DNA of 63,281 nucleotides from CAZBQG01 sp964493945. GTDB taxonomy: Bacteria; Pseudomonadota; Alphaproteobacteria; Rhodospirillales; UBA2165. Positions 44,876 through 52,884 of this stretch are shown here, one piece after another. The stretch lies in assembly GCA_964493945.1 (NCBI GenBank), contig CAZBQG010000001.1, forward strand, positions 1 to 63,281. Direction: 5' to 3'. The notes below the pieces were generated by a model, which searched no databases, was not told where the DNA came from, and worked only from the letters and a program-made list of their open reading frames with translations. Made by a program: the position numbers and the translations under genes. Positions within the stretch are counted from its first letter, which is position 1, and each line of letters begins with the position of its first letter.

Positions 44876-45333
44876 TCGCCGCTGCCATCCGGATTCTCGA
44901 TGCCGCGCCGGGCCAATTCATCGGCTCGTTCGTTTTCGGCGTGTCCCGCATGGCCCTTGACCCAGCGCCATTCAATTGTGTGCTTTTGGCTGATGGCGTC
45001 CAGTTCGCGCCACAGATCATGATTGGGCCGCATACCGCCGCCTTTAATCTTAAAATCCTTGGCCTTCCAGCCCGCCAGCCATTGGGACATTCCTTTTTGC
45101 ACATATTGGCTGTCCGTATAGACGGTGACATTGCAGCTTTTTTTGAGGGCGCCCAGCCCCTTGATCACGGCGGCCATTTCCATGCGGTTGTTGGTGGTCT
45201 CCGCCTCGCCGCCAAATAGTTCCCTTTCCTGACCGCGCCAGCGCAGAATGGCCCCCCAGCCGCCGGGCCCCGGATTGCCGCTGCAAGCCCCGTCGGTGAA
45301 TAAATCAACCGTGTCTTTATCCGTCTCAACCAT
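44872..45333 (-). CDS. rnhA: Ribonuclease HI
   Basis: 153-residue endonuclease that cuts RNA in RNA-DNA hybrids. The carboxylates are in DLFTDGACSGNPGPGG (Asp), TNNRMEMAAVI (Glu), VYTDSQYVQKG (Asp) and WVKGHAGHAENERAD (late Asp and the catalytic His). The length matches E. coli RNase HI. ATG 45333, cytoplasmic, monocistronic on this strand. Confidence 0.95.
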   Translation of the reverse strand: MVETDKDTVDLFTDGACSGNPGPGGWGAILRWRGQERELFGGEAETTNNRMEMAAVIKGLGALKKSCNVTVYTDSQYVQKGMSQWLAGWKAKDFKIKGGGMRPNHDLWRELDAISQKHTIEWRWVKGHAGHAENERADELARRGIENPDGSGD

Positions 45334-45415
45334 CGCCGGCTTCTAGCAGGAAGAGGGGCGGGCCGCACGATTTATTATTTCTCCCGGAGGGGTAAATTTA
45401 GTATCATGCCGCTTC

Positions 45416-47161
45416 ATGGACTGTTGGCATCATTACCGTCTTTTCTTTCTTTGCCTGATCCTCATCGGTCCGGTGCTGGCGGGCTCAACCCAAGCCGCCC
45501 GGCGCATCGGCGATCTGCCTTCCCTGGGGGATATCAAACCCAAGGCTGACAACCCGCTCATCCGCCGCGCCCAGAAAGTGCTGGCCAAATTCAAACATTA
45601 CCGCGGGCCCCTGGATGACCGGATGAGCGAAAATTTGCGCCGCGCCGTGATGGAATATCAGCGCATGACAGGCCGCAAGGTGACCGGTGTGGTCAATCAG
45701 GAACTGGTCACACATCTTGAGACCCAAACCAAAATCGGCGCCATGCTGGTGAATTTGAAAAAGGTCAAAAAGAAAAATATCGAAGCGGCGCGCCAGGCCC
45801 TGCTCAATAAATCCGAAACCCGCCATTTGCTTAAGGAACGCAAGCTGAACGAAGTCGCCGATCCGACCCGTGACCCGTCCCAATGCTTCCGGAAGCCGGG
45901 CCAACTTTGCCTTCTGCATGAGGCGGTGGAAAGCGCCAAGGCCATCCCGCGCAACGAATTGCGTGACTGGGCTTTCGGCGAAATTCTGGTGGCCCAGGCC
46001 AAATCGGGCCTGACCGATCAGGCCATATCCACCGTGCGCAGGATAGGGGATGCGCGCCTGATCATCGTGGCGCTCCGCGACATGGCCCGCGCCCAGGCCC
46101 GCACCGGGCGCATGGACGAAGCGGAAGCGGCGGCCGATATCATCCCCGATCCCTTCAAGCGGCTGGAAGCCCTGGCCGCCATCGCCCATATCCAACTCAA
46201 GAACAAGGCCGGCGACCGGGCCCACCAGACGGCGGCCAGGGTCATCGCGCTCAGCGCAAAACTTGGCCCGCCCTTGCAACGGGTCACGTTGCTGGCCCAG
46301 ATGGGCGTGGTGCTCAACAAGCTAGGCGACGGAGCGGGCGCGAAAAAGGCGTTGGACGATGCTCAGGAACTGGCCCGTTCCAAGGAACTGGTGGCCCAAT
46401 TGGGCCGTCTGAAAAAAGGTGCGGCGCTTCGCCATGTGGCCTCGGCCCTGGCCGAAATCGGCCAGCCCATGCGCGCCATTCAGGTTATTGAAGACATCAC
46501 CGGCGTCTATGACCGGACGGCGGCCCTGATGAGCGCGGCCATGGCCCAGGCCGGCGCCGGCGACACGGTGGAAGCCTTGCGCACGGCCGATGAGATCGAC
46601 GCCAACCGCTACCGGACGGTGGTTCTGGGGCGCATCGCCGTAGCCCAGGCCATGGCCGGCAAGCCCGCCCAGGCAACCCGGACCATTGATCTGGCACTGG
46701 AATCGACCGAAGAGATAAAACTTCCCTATGCCCGGTCATACGCCGTAGGGCAACTGGCCCAGGCCCTCATTGAGATTGGCGACAAAAGAGGGGAAATCGG
46801 CGCCAAAAGCGGGCGCAAAGCCCTGGCCGAAGCGGTCATGGTGGCCATGGAAATCGATAATGACCGGCTCCGGGCTTATACGCTATGGACCGCGGCGGCG
46901 GCCCAGATCAGAAAAGGTTATAACGGGGACGGAAACGAAACCAAGGCCCTGGCCATCGAGGCCACCGAAGAGATCGTCAGCTCCCTCAGCCGGGTCTGGC
47001 TGTATGGCGATATCGCATCCGAAACCTCCGAGACGGGACAGAAGGAACTGGCCAGAACGGCATTCCAAAATGGCATGGCCATCGCCGAAAACATTCATAA
47101 TGCCTGGGGGCGGGCGCGGGCGCTGGCCAAACTGGCCGGCACCCTGACCGACCTTAAATAG
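45416..47161 (+). CDS. Exported peptidoglycan-binding-like protein with TPR-like repeats
   Basis: 581 residues with a signal peptide (FFLCLILIGPVLAG, cleavage after TQA). Residues about 46-103 form a PG_binding_1-like domain (NPLIRRAQKVLAKFKHYRGP, then EYQRMTGRKVTGVV). A long alpha-helical part from about 165 to 575 repeats units such as ARAQARTGRMDEAEAAAD, AQAGAGDTVEALRTADEID and AQAMAGKPAQATRTID, which resemble TPR/Sel1-type helices. I know no named family for the whole; a periplasmic scaffold bound to the wall is a fair guess. It stands alone between rnhA (divergent) and the CDGSH gene. Confidence 0.8.
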   Translation: MDCWHHYRLFFLCLILIGPVLAGSTQAARRIGDLPSLGDIKPKADNPLIRRAQKVLAKFKHYRGPLDDRMSENLRRAVMEYQRMTGRKVTGVVNQELVTHLETQTKIGAMLVNLKKVKKKNIEAARQALLNKSETRHLLKERKLNEVADPTRDPSQCFRKPGQLCLLHEAVESAKAIPRNELRDWAFGEILVAQAKSGLTDQAISTVRRIGDARLIIVALRDMARAQARTGRMDEAEAAADIIPDPFKRLEALAAIAHIQLKNKAGDRAHQTAARVIALSAKLGPPLQRVTLLAQMGVVLNKLGDGAGAKKALDDAQELARSKELVAQLGRLKKGAALRHVASALAEIGQPMRAIQVIEDITGVYDRTAALMSAAMAQAGAGDTVEALRTADEIDANRYRTVVLGRIAVAQAMAGKPAQATRTIDLALESTEEIKLPYARSYAVGQLAQALIEIGDKRGEIGAKSGRKALAEAVMVAMEIDNDRLRAYTLWTAAAAQIRKGYNGDGNETKALAIEATEEIVSSLSRVWLYGDIASETSETGQKELARTAFQNGMAIAENIHNAWGRARALAKLAGTLTDLK

Positions 47162-47240
47162 ACACAACCGCTCTTGTCCCGGCGATCCCGCTCTACTAAA
47201 ATCCGCCCGGCTTAAGATTAAACAGAGGAGGCGCCTGAAA

Positions 47241-47480
47241 ATGGCCGAAGCAGTTATCGTACAAAAGAAACCCTTTCATGTGGATGTCACGGAAGGCGAA
47301 ACCTACGCCTATTGCACCTGCGGGCTTAGCGACAAACAGCCGTTATGCAACGGCGCCCATAAGAGTGGCGACTTCCATCCCATCAAATTCACCGCCAAAG
47401 CGACCGAAACCGTGCATCTTTGCGGCTGCAAAAGATCAGCCATCGAGCCAACCTGCGACGGGGCTCACAAAAATCTCTGA
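47241..47480 (+). CDS. CDGSH iron-sulfur domain protein, two motifs
   Basis: 79-residue protein with two CDGSH-type 2Fe-2S sites, each three Cys and one His: C25, C27, C36, H40 (YCTCGLS to CNGAH) and C61, C63, C72, H76 (LCGCKRS to CDGAH). It resembles the bacterial tandem type related to mitoNEET/Miner2, but without a membrane anchor. A GAGGAGG precedes the ATG. It leads a run with the lipoprotein and glycine-cleavage genes, and gaps of 11, -4, 14, 3 and -4 bases suggest one operon. Confidence 0.9.
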   Translation: MAEAVIVQKKPFHVDVTEGETYAYCTCGLSDKQPLCNGAHKSGDFHPIKFTAKATETVHLCGCKRSAIEPTCDGAHKNL

Positions 47481-47491
47481 GGCTTTTCGCC

Positions 47492-48118
47492 ATGACCCCT
47501 AAGCGGGTGCGTACTGGCCGGCGCCCGGCCCGATTGTGCGCCCTGCTGGGCATGGCCCTGTTCTTTCTGGGCGGTTGTTCGGCCATCGACGGCATGGTCG
47601 AGGAATTGCCCCTGGTGGGCAAGTCCGCTCCCGTGCCCGCCTGCCCCAAAATAAAAGTCCTGGCCGATGCGGGTAACCTTACCCTTTACCGGTCGGGGCC
47701 GGGGCGCGACATAACCGATATTCTGATGGAAGCTGAGATCGTCGGCTTTAGTGGTGCTTGCGAGTATGTTGGCGAGGACGGCATCTATGAACAAGTCAAG
47801 GTGGAGCTTGAGGGCATCCTTTTCGAGGTGACCCGGGGCCCCGCATCACGCCTGCGCAAGGCCAAGTTGCGTTATTTCGTCAAGATTCCGGATTTCTATC
47901 CCTCGCCCCGGGGCGCCCAGGAATTCGACTTCTCCATCTCCTTCCCTGAGAACCGCAATTCCATCCAGGTTTCCGATGGGGGGATCGAGATCGCCATACC
48001 GCTTAAAACCGGCGCCAGGGGAGCCGATTTTGAAATTTACCTGGGATTCGTGTTGAGCGAGGAACAAGTTGAGCGCAACCGGCAGCGCCGGGGGGGGCCG
48101 ACGGTAGGCGGCGGATGA
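47492..48118 (+). CDS. Lipoprotein of unknown function
   Basis: 208-residue lipoprotein. A basic lead (PKRVRTGRRPARL) precedes the hydrophobic segment and the lipobox LGGC. The mature part is rich in beta structure, with the pattern VPACPKIKVLADAGNLTLY, then DITDILMEAEIVGFSGACEY. I recognise no domain, though similar lipoproteins occur in alphaproteobacteria. Start ATG 47492, TGAGG upstream; the stop overlaps gcvT by four bases. Linkage to glycine cleavage is positional only. Confidence 0.8.
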   Translation: MTPKRVRTGRRPARLCALLGMALFFLGGCSAIDGMVEELPLVGKSAPVPACPKIKVLADAGNLTLYRSGPGRDITDILMEAEIVGFSGACEYVGEDGIYEQVKVELEGILFEVTRGPASRLRKAKLRYFVKIPDFYPSPRGAQEFDFSISFPENRNSIQVSDGGIEIAIPLKTGARGADFEIYLGFVLSEEQVERNRQRRGGPTVGGG

Positions 48119-49233
48119 GCAACCCACCCTCCGAAAATCTGAAAAAAACGCCCCTCAATGGGCTGCACCGAGAATTGGGTGCGAAAATGGTGCCCTTCGC
48201 CGGCTATGAAATGCCCGTGCGTTTCGAAGGCGGGATCATCGCCGAACATCTCCATACGCGCAGCCATGCCGCCTTGTTCGATGTCAGCCATATGGGCCAG
48301 GCCGAACTTAGCGGCGGCGATGAAGCCCGGGCAGCCCTGGAAGGGCTGGTGCCAGCGGATATCAAGAGCCTGGCGCCCGGCAGGATGCGCTATACCCAAC
48401 TGACCAATGAGGCGGGTGGCATTCTGGATGATTTGATGGTCACCAACCGGGGCGGGGATTTATTTCTCATCGTCAACGCAGCCTGCAAGAAGGCGGATTT
48501 CGCCTATATCGAAAGCGCCATAGGCCCGGGGTGCAGCCTGGAACTCCTGCCCGAAAGGGCCCTAATGGCCTTGCAGGGGCCGGCGGCGGCGGCCGTTCTC
48601 GGGCGTCACGCAAATGGCGTGGGAAAACTGCAATTCATGGAAATGGGAGAGTTCGATCTGGCCGGCGGGAAGGTCATGATTTCGCGCTCCGGCTATACGG
48701 GCGAGGACGGCTTCGAGATATCCGCCCCCGATGAGAGCGCTACCCGGGTAGCCGCGCTTTTATTGGCTGAGCCAGAAGCAGCCCCGGCAGGCCTGGGCGC
48801 CCGCGACAGCCTGCGTCTGGAGGCCGGATTGTGCCTCTACGGCAACGATATAGATGAAACCACCACGCCGGTGGAGGCGGGCTTAAGCTTTTCCATCGCC
48901 AAAAGGCGCCGGTCAGAGGGCGGATTCCCCGGCGATAGCGTGATTCAGGTCCAATTCGAAACGGGTACGGCCCGGCGTCTTGTAGGCATTCTTCCCGCCG
49001 GTCCCGCGCCCGCCCGGGCCGGAACCCCCATCAGTGATATGAACGGCAAGCCCATCGGCAAAATAACTTCCGGTGGCTTCGCACCATCCATTGATGGACC
49101 GGCGGCGATGGGGTATGTGGATATTGACCATGCCGGTGCAGGCACGGAGGTGCAATTGACGCTCCGGGGCAAGATGGTGGGCGGGCGGACCCAGAAACTA
49201 CCCTTCGTCACCCACCGCTATTTCAGGGGCTAA
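48115..49233 (+). CDS. gcvT: Glycine cleavage T-protein (aminomethyltransferase)
   Basis: 372-residue tetrahydrofolate-dependent aminomethyltransferase. GAKMVPFAGYEMPVRF, ALFDVSHMGQAELSG (AHxx context), SRSGYTGEDGFEI and LRLEAGLCLYGNDIDE are the GcvT landmarks. It takes the aminomethyl group from the lipoyl arm of GcvH and makes methylene-THF and ammonia. Overlaps the lipoprotein stop (ATGA) and precedes gcvH by 14 bases. No glycine riboswitch is possible directly upstream because of the overlap. Confidence 0.95.
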   Translation: MSNPPSENLKKTPLNGLHRELGAKMVPFAGYEMPVRFEGGIIAEHLHTRSHAALFDVSHMGQAELSGGDEARAALEGLVPADIKSLAPGRMRYTQLTNEAGGILDDLMVTNRGGDLFLIVNAACKKADFAYIESAIGPGCSLELLPERALMALQGPAAAAVLGRHANGVGKLQFMEMGEFDLAGGKVMISRSGYTGEDGFEISAPDESATRVAALLLAEPEAAPAGLGARDSLRLEAGLCLYGNDIDETTTPVEAGLSFSIAKRRRSEGGFPGDSVIQVQFETGTARRLVGILPAGPAPARAGTPISDMNGKPIGKITSGGFAPSIDGPAAMGYVDIDHAGAGTEVQLTLRGKMVGGRTQKLPFVTHRYFRG

Positions 49234-49247
49234 AAGGAACTATTGAA

Positions 49248-49625
49248 ATGGCGACAGTAAAATTTACCGAAGCACATGAATGGGTTGCGGTGGACGGCGA
49301 AAAGGCCACGATAGGAATCACGGACTACGCCCAGGACCAGTTGGGCGATGTGGTTTATATCGAACTGCCGGCGGTCGGCGCCGATATCGATCAGGGCGAA
49401 GAAGCAGCCGTGGTCGAATCGGTCAAGGCGGCGGCCGAGGTCTATACGCCTGTTGGCGGCCAGATCACCGAAACCAACAAGCAATTGGCCGAGGACCCGT
49501 CCCAACTGAATACGGATGCCGAAGGCGAGGGATGGATGTTCAAGATCAAGATGGCCGACGAAACGGAAATCGAGGAGATGATGGACGCGAAAGCCTATGC
49601 CGACTATGTGGCGGAACTTGATTAA
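49248..49625 (+). CDS. gcvH: Glycine cleavage H-protein
   Basis: 125-residue lipoyl carrier. The lipoyl-lysine is K60 in VVESVKAAAEVYTP; TIGITDYAQDQLGD and GWMFKIKM flank it as usual. It shuttles the methylamine arm among the P, T and L proteins. An AAAGGAAC lies before the ATG. Middle gene of the gcvT-H-PA-PB run. Confidence 0.96.
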   Translation: MATVKFTEAHEWVAVDGEKATIGITDYAQDQLGDVVYIELPAVGADIDQGEEAAVVESVKAAAEVYTPVGGQITETNKQLAEDPSQLNTDAEGEGWMFKIKMADETEIEEMMDAKAYADYVAELD

Positions 49626-49628
49626 CCC

Positions 49629-50975
49629 ATGCGCTATCTTCCGCTGAACGAGGCCGACCGTGCCGAAATGCTGGGCGTCACCGGCGCCGCCCATATAGAC
49701 GATCTTTATATCGATGTGCCCGAAGCCGCGCGCCTTGACGCCCCCCTTGATCTTCCGGGCCATTCGGGCGAGATGGAGGTGGGGCGCGCCCTCAGCGCCC
49801 TGGCGGCCAGGAACATGGCGGCGGGAACCGTTCCTTTTTTCATCGGTGCCGGCGCCTATCACCATCATGTGCCGGCAACTGTGGATCATCTGATCCAGCG
49901 CAGCGAATTCCTCACCTCCTATACGCCCTATCAGCCTGAAATTTCCCAGGGTACCTTGCAGGCCCTGTTCGAATTCCAGACACAAGTTGCCTTGATCACC
50001 GGCATGGATGTGGCCAATGCCTCGCTCTATGACGGTGCGACGGCGGCTGGGGAAGCGGCCATGATGGCCTGCCGTATCACAAAAAGGCGCCGGGTCGTGC
50101 TGTCGGGCGGCCTGCACCCCCAATATGCCGAGGTGACCCGCACCGGGGCGCGCTTTTTGGACCTGGAGATAGAAACCACCCCGCCCGATCCCCGGGGCGA
50201 AGAAGATCTGGCGAGCCTGATCGACGGGGATACGGCCTGCGTCGTCGTGCAAAATCCGGGGTTTTTCGGCCAGGTCCGTGATTATTCGGACTTGGCGGAT
50301 GCCTGCCATGAAGCGGGTGCGCTGTTGGTCGTGGCCATCACCGAGACCGTCTCCCTTGGCGCCGTCAAACCGCCGGGCGAGATGGGCGCCGACATCGTCG
50401 CCGCCGAGGGCCAGTCACTGGGCAATCCCTTGAATTTCGGCGGCCCCCATGTGGGGCTGTTCGCCGTCCGTGAAAAATATGTCCGCCAAATGCCCGGCAG
50501 GCTGGCCGGCGAGACGGTGGATGTGGACGGTAAGCGGGGCTGGGTTTTGACGCTGTCGACCCGCGAGCAACATATCCGGCGGGAAAAAGCGACCAGCAAT
50601 ATCTGCACCAATTCGGGTCTGGTGGCCCTGGCCTTTTCGATCCATCTCAGCCTGCTGGGCGAGACCGGATTTACCCGGCTTGCCAGCCTCAACCACGCCC
50701 GCGCCGCATCCCTGGCCGGCAGGCTGGAAGAAATAAATGGGATCGAATTGCTCAATAACACATTTTTCAATGAATTCACCCTGGCCCTGCCCGTGCCCGC
50801 CGGCCCCCTGGTGGAGGAACTGGCCGGGGAGGGCCTGCTTGCCGGCCTGCCCGTCTCCCGCCTCTATCCTGCCCGGGATGATCTTGCCAACCTGCTTTTG
50901 GTGGCGGTGACCGAAACCCAAAGCGATGACGATATGGACCGGTTGGCCGAAGCCTTGGCGGTGGCCGTCCGATGA
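49629..50975 (+). CDS. gcvPA: Glycine dehydrogenase (decarboxylating) subunit 1
   Basis: 448-residue N-terminal half of the two-part P-protein. RYLPLNEADRAEML, FFIGAGAYHHHVP, SLYDGATAAGEAAMMA and FGGPHVGLFAVREK are GcvPA-typical. Together with GcvPB it decarboxylates glycine using PLP; this half lacks the PLP lysine. It starts three bases after gcvH and overlaps gcvPB by four. The split form is common in many bacteria, whereas enterobacteria have one long protein. Confidence 0.95.
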   Translation: MRYLPLNEADRAEMLGVTGAAHIDDLYIDVPEAARLDAPLDLPGHSGEMEVGRALSALAARNMAAGTVPFFIGAGAYHHHVPATVDHLIQRSEFLTSYTPYQPEISQGTLQALFEFQTQVALITGMDVANASLYDGATAAGEAAMMACRITKRRRVVLSGGLHPQYAEVTRTGARFLDLEIETTPPDPRGEEDLASLIDGDTACVVVQNPGFFGQVRDYSDLADACHEAGALLVVAITETVSLGAVKPPGEMGADIVAAEGQSLGNPLNFGGPHVGLFAVREKYVRQMPGRLAGETVDVDGKRGWVLTLSTREQHIRREKATSNICTNSGLVALAFSIHLSLLGETGFTRLASLNHARAASLAGRLEEINGIELLNNTFFNEFTLALPVPAGPLVEELAGEGLLAGLPVSRLYPARDDLANLLLVAVTETQSDDDMDRLAEALAVAVR

Positions 50976-52474
50976 GCCGGGAAGAAAACACCATCAGCGG
51001 CAATCACGGCCTGGATATGGAAGAGCCGCTCATCTTCGAACAAGACAGGCCGGGCGCATCTGGCGTCGACCTGCCCGACGCGGAGGTGGTGGAAAGCCGT
51101 TTGGGCGGCTGTGCGCGCCAGCGCGCCATCGGCCTGCCGGGCCTGTCCGAGCCCCAGGTCATGCGCCATTATCTGCGCATCAGCCGGAATAATTATTCGA
51201 TCGATGCGGGCTTCTATCCCCTGGGTTCGTGCACCATGAAACATAATCCCAGGCTCAATGAAAAACTGGCCCGCCTTCCCGGTTTCGCCGATATCCATCC
51301 CCTGCAACCCACATCCACCGTGCAAGGTGCTTTGGAACTGATGGCCCAAACCGCCCAGTGGCTGGGGGAGCTTACGGGCATGGCGGCGGTGGCGCTCTCG
51401 CCGGCGGCCGGCGCCCATGGCGAGCTTTGCGGCCTGATGGCCATCCGTGCCGCCCTCGAAGCCAGAGGCAATGCAAGGAGCGTCGTGCTGGTCCCCGAAT
51501 CGGCCCATGGCACCAATCCGGCCAGCGCCCATATGTGCGGCTATGACATCGAATCCATTCCAGCCAACAACCGGGGCCGGGTGGATCTGGCCGCCCTCAA
51601 GAACCGGCTGGCGGGTGACGTGGCGGCCCTGATGATTACCAATCCCAACACCTGCGGCCTGTTCGAGGACGAGATCGTCGAAATGAGTAGGCTGATCCAT
51701 GAGGCCGGCGGGCTGGTTTATTGTGACGGCGCCAATTTCAACGCCATCGTCGGGCGCGTCAGGCCCGGCGATCTGGGCATCGACAGCATGCATTTGAACC
51801 TGCACAAGACCTTTTCCACGCCCCATGGCGGTGGCGGCCCGGGCAGCGGCCCGGTGGTTCTGTCGGAAAGCCTGGCACCCTTCGCACCGCTCCCCTATCT
51901 GAAGCGCGATGGAGAGGATTGGCAGTTGGTGGAACATGAAGGAGAAGACGGCGCGCATCCGTTTGGGCGGATGAAGGGATTTCACGGCCAATTCGCCGTC
52001 TTCGTCCGCGCCCTTGCTTATATGATGAGCATGGGCGGCGATGGTCTGGCCCAGGTGTCGGCGGACGCCGTACTCAATGCCAATTATCTGCTGGCCCGCT
52101 TAAGCGATGTGCTCAGCCCGTCTTATGATGGGCCCTGCATGCATGAGACGCTCTTCGATGACCGCTTCCTGGCCGGCAGCGAGATCACCACATTGGATTT
52201 CGCCAAGGCCATGATCGATGAAGGTGTCCATCCCATGACCATGTATTTCCCCTTGGTGGTGCATGGCGCGTTGCTTATTGAGCCAACCGAAACCGAAGGC
52301 AAGGAAAGCCTGGATTTGTTCGTCGATCTGATGCGCGGTCTGGCGGAAAAGGCCAAATCGGAGAATGCCGCCGAATTCAAGGAAGCGCCCCGCTTCACGC
52401 CCCGTCGCCGGTTGGATGAAACCCGGGCGGCGCGCCAGCCGGTCTTGCGCTGGACCCCGCCGGAAACGGCTTAA
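50972..52474 (+). CDS. gcvPB: Glycine dehydrogenase (decarboxylating) subunit 2
   Basis: 500-residue catalytic half of the split P-protein. The PLP lysine is K279 in LNLHKTFSTPHGGGG; GSCTMKHNPR and SAHGTNPASA are conserved cofactor segments. GTG/ATG overlap with gcvPA gives translational coupling. It is the last gene of the run and ends four bases from a converging small gene. The L-protein (lpd) is not in the window. Confidence 0.95.
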   Translation: MSREENTISGNHGLDMEEPLIFEQDRPGASGVDLPDAEVVESRLGGCARQRAIGLPGLSEPQVMRHYLRISRNNYSIDAGFYPLGSCTMKHNPRLNEKLARLPGFADIHPLQPTSTVQGALELMAQTAQWLGELTGMAAVALSPAAGAHGELCGLMAIRAALEARGNARSVVLVPESAHGTNPASAHMCGYDIESIPANNRGRVDLAALKNRLAGDVAALMITNPNTCGLFEDEIVEMSRLIHEAGGLVYCDGANFNAIVGRVRPGDLGIDSMHLNLHKTFSTPHGGGGPGSGPVVLSESLAPFAPLPYLKRDGEDWQLVEHEGEDGAHPFGRMKGFHGQFAVFVRALAYMMSMGGDGLAQVSADAVLNANYLLARLSDVLSPSYDGPCMHETLFDDRFLAGSEITTLDFAKAMIDEGVHPMTMYFPLVVHGALLIEPTETEGKESLDLFVDLMRGLAEKAKSENAAEFKEAPRFTPRRRLDETRAARQPVLRWTPPETA

Positions 52475-52478
52475 AAAA

Positions 52479-52829
52479 TTACAAAAAGTTATCGTCGTCG
52501 CTGGAAAACAGCTTGGCCGCATAGGACAATTCGGAACGCAGGCCCTGGCGTTTGAGCAGCTTCATCTGGGCGCCTTCGTGCAGTTCGGTGAAATTGATCA
52601 CGCCTTTTCCGATCAGCAGATCGACCAAATCCTCCGTCACACGGGCGAGGGCCAGATCGGCCTCCATCCATTCGTTGGGCTGGTTCCCAGCCGCGGCACC
52701 ACCGCCCAGGAAATTAACGATATCGGGATGATCGGGGAGCAACATTTCGATGGCCGTGGCATCCTCTTGGCTGAGAACGGCCTCCACATTGCCTTCCACG
52801 TCATGCCTGACAAAGGGAATATCCCGCAC
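52479..52829 (-). CDS. Conserved alphaproteobacterial protein (tryptophan-synthase-beta-like by name only)
   Basis: 116-residue acidic protein: an N-terminal beta part (RDIPFVRHDVEGNVEAVLS), then the helix-rich ADLALARVTEDLVDLLIGKG and ELHEGAQMKLLKRQ. Similar small proteins are often labelled tryptophan synthase subunit beta-like in alphaproteobacteria, but no TrpB motif is present and I assign no function. It ends four bases from gcvPB. Its start, ATG 52829, lies 56 bases from the VWA-like gene's stop on the same strand. Confidence 0.75.
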   Translation of the reverse strand: MRDIPFVRHDVEGNVEAVLSQEDATAIEMLLPDHPDIVNFLGGGAAAGNQPNEWMEADLALARVTEDLVDLLIGKGVINFTELHEGAQMKLLKRQGLRSELSYAAKLFSSDDDNFL

Positions 52830-52884
52830 TCCCTATATTCTACAGTCCGGGCAGTGTAGCTCAATCCGCTGCGCCGCGAAATCC

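Noticed and set aside
47162..48114. Glycine riboswitch ahead of the gcv genes
   Set aside because: gcvT overlaps the lipoprotein gene, and the 79-base gap before the CDGSH gene is too short and lacks the tandem aptamer pattern.
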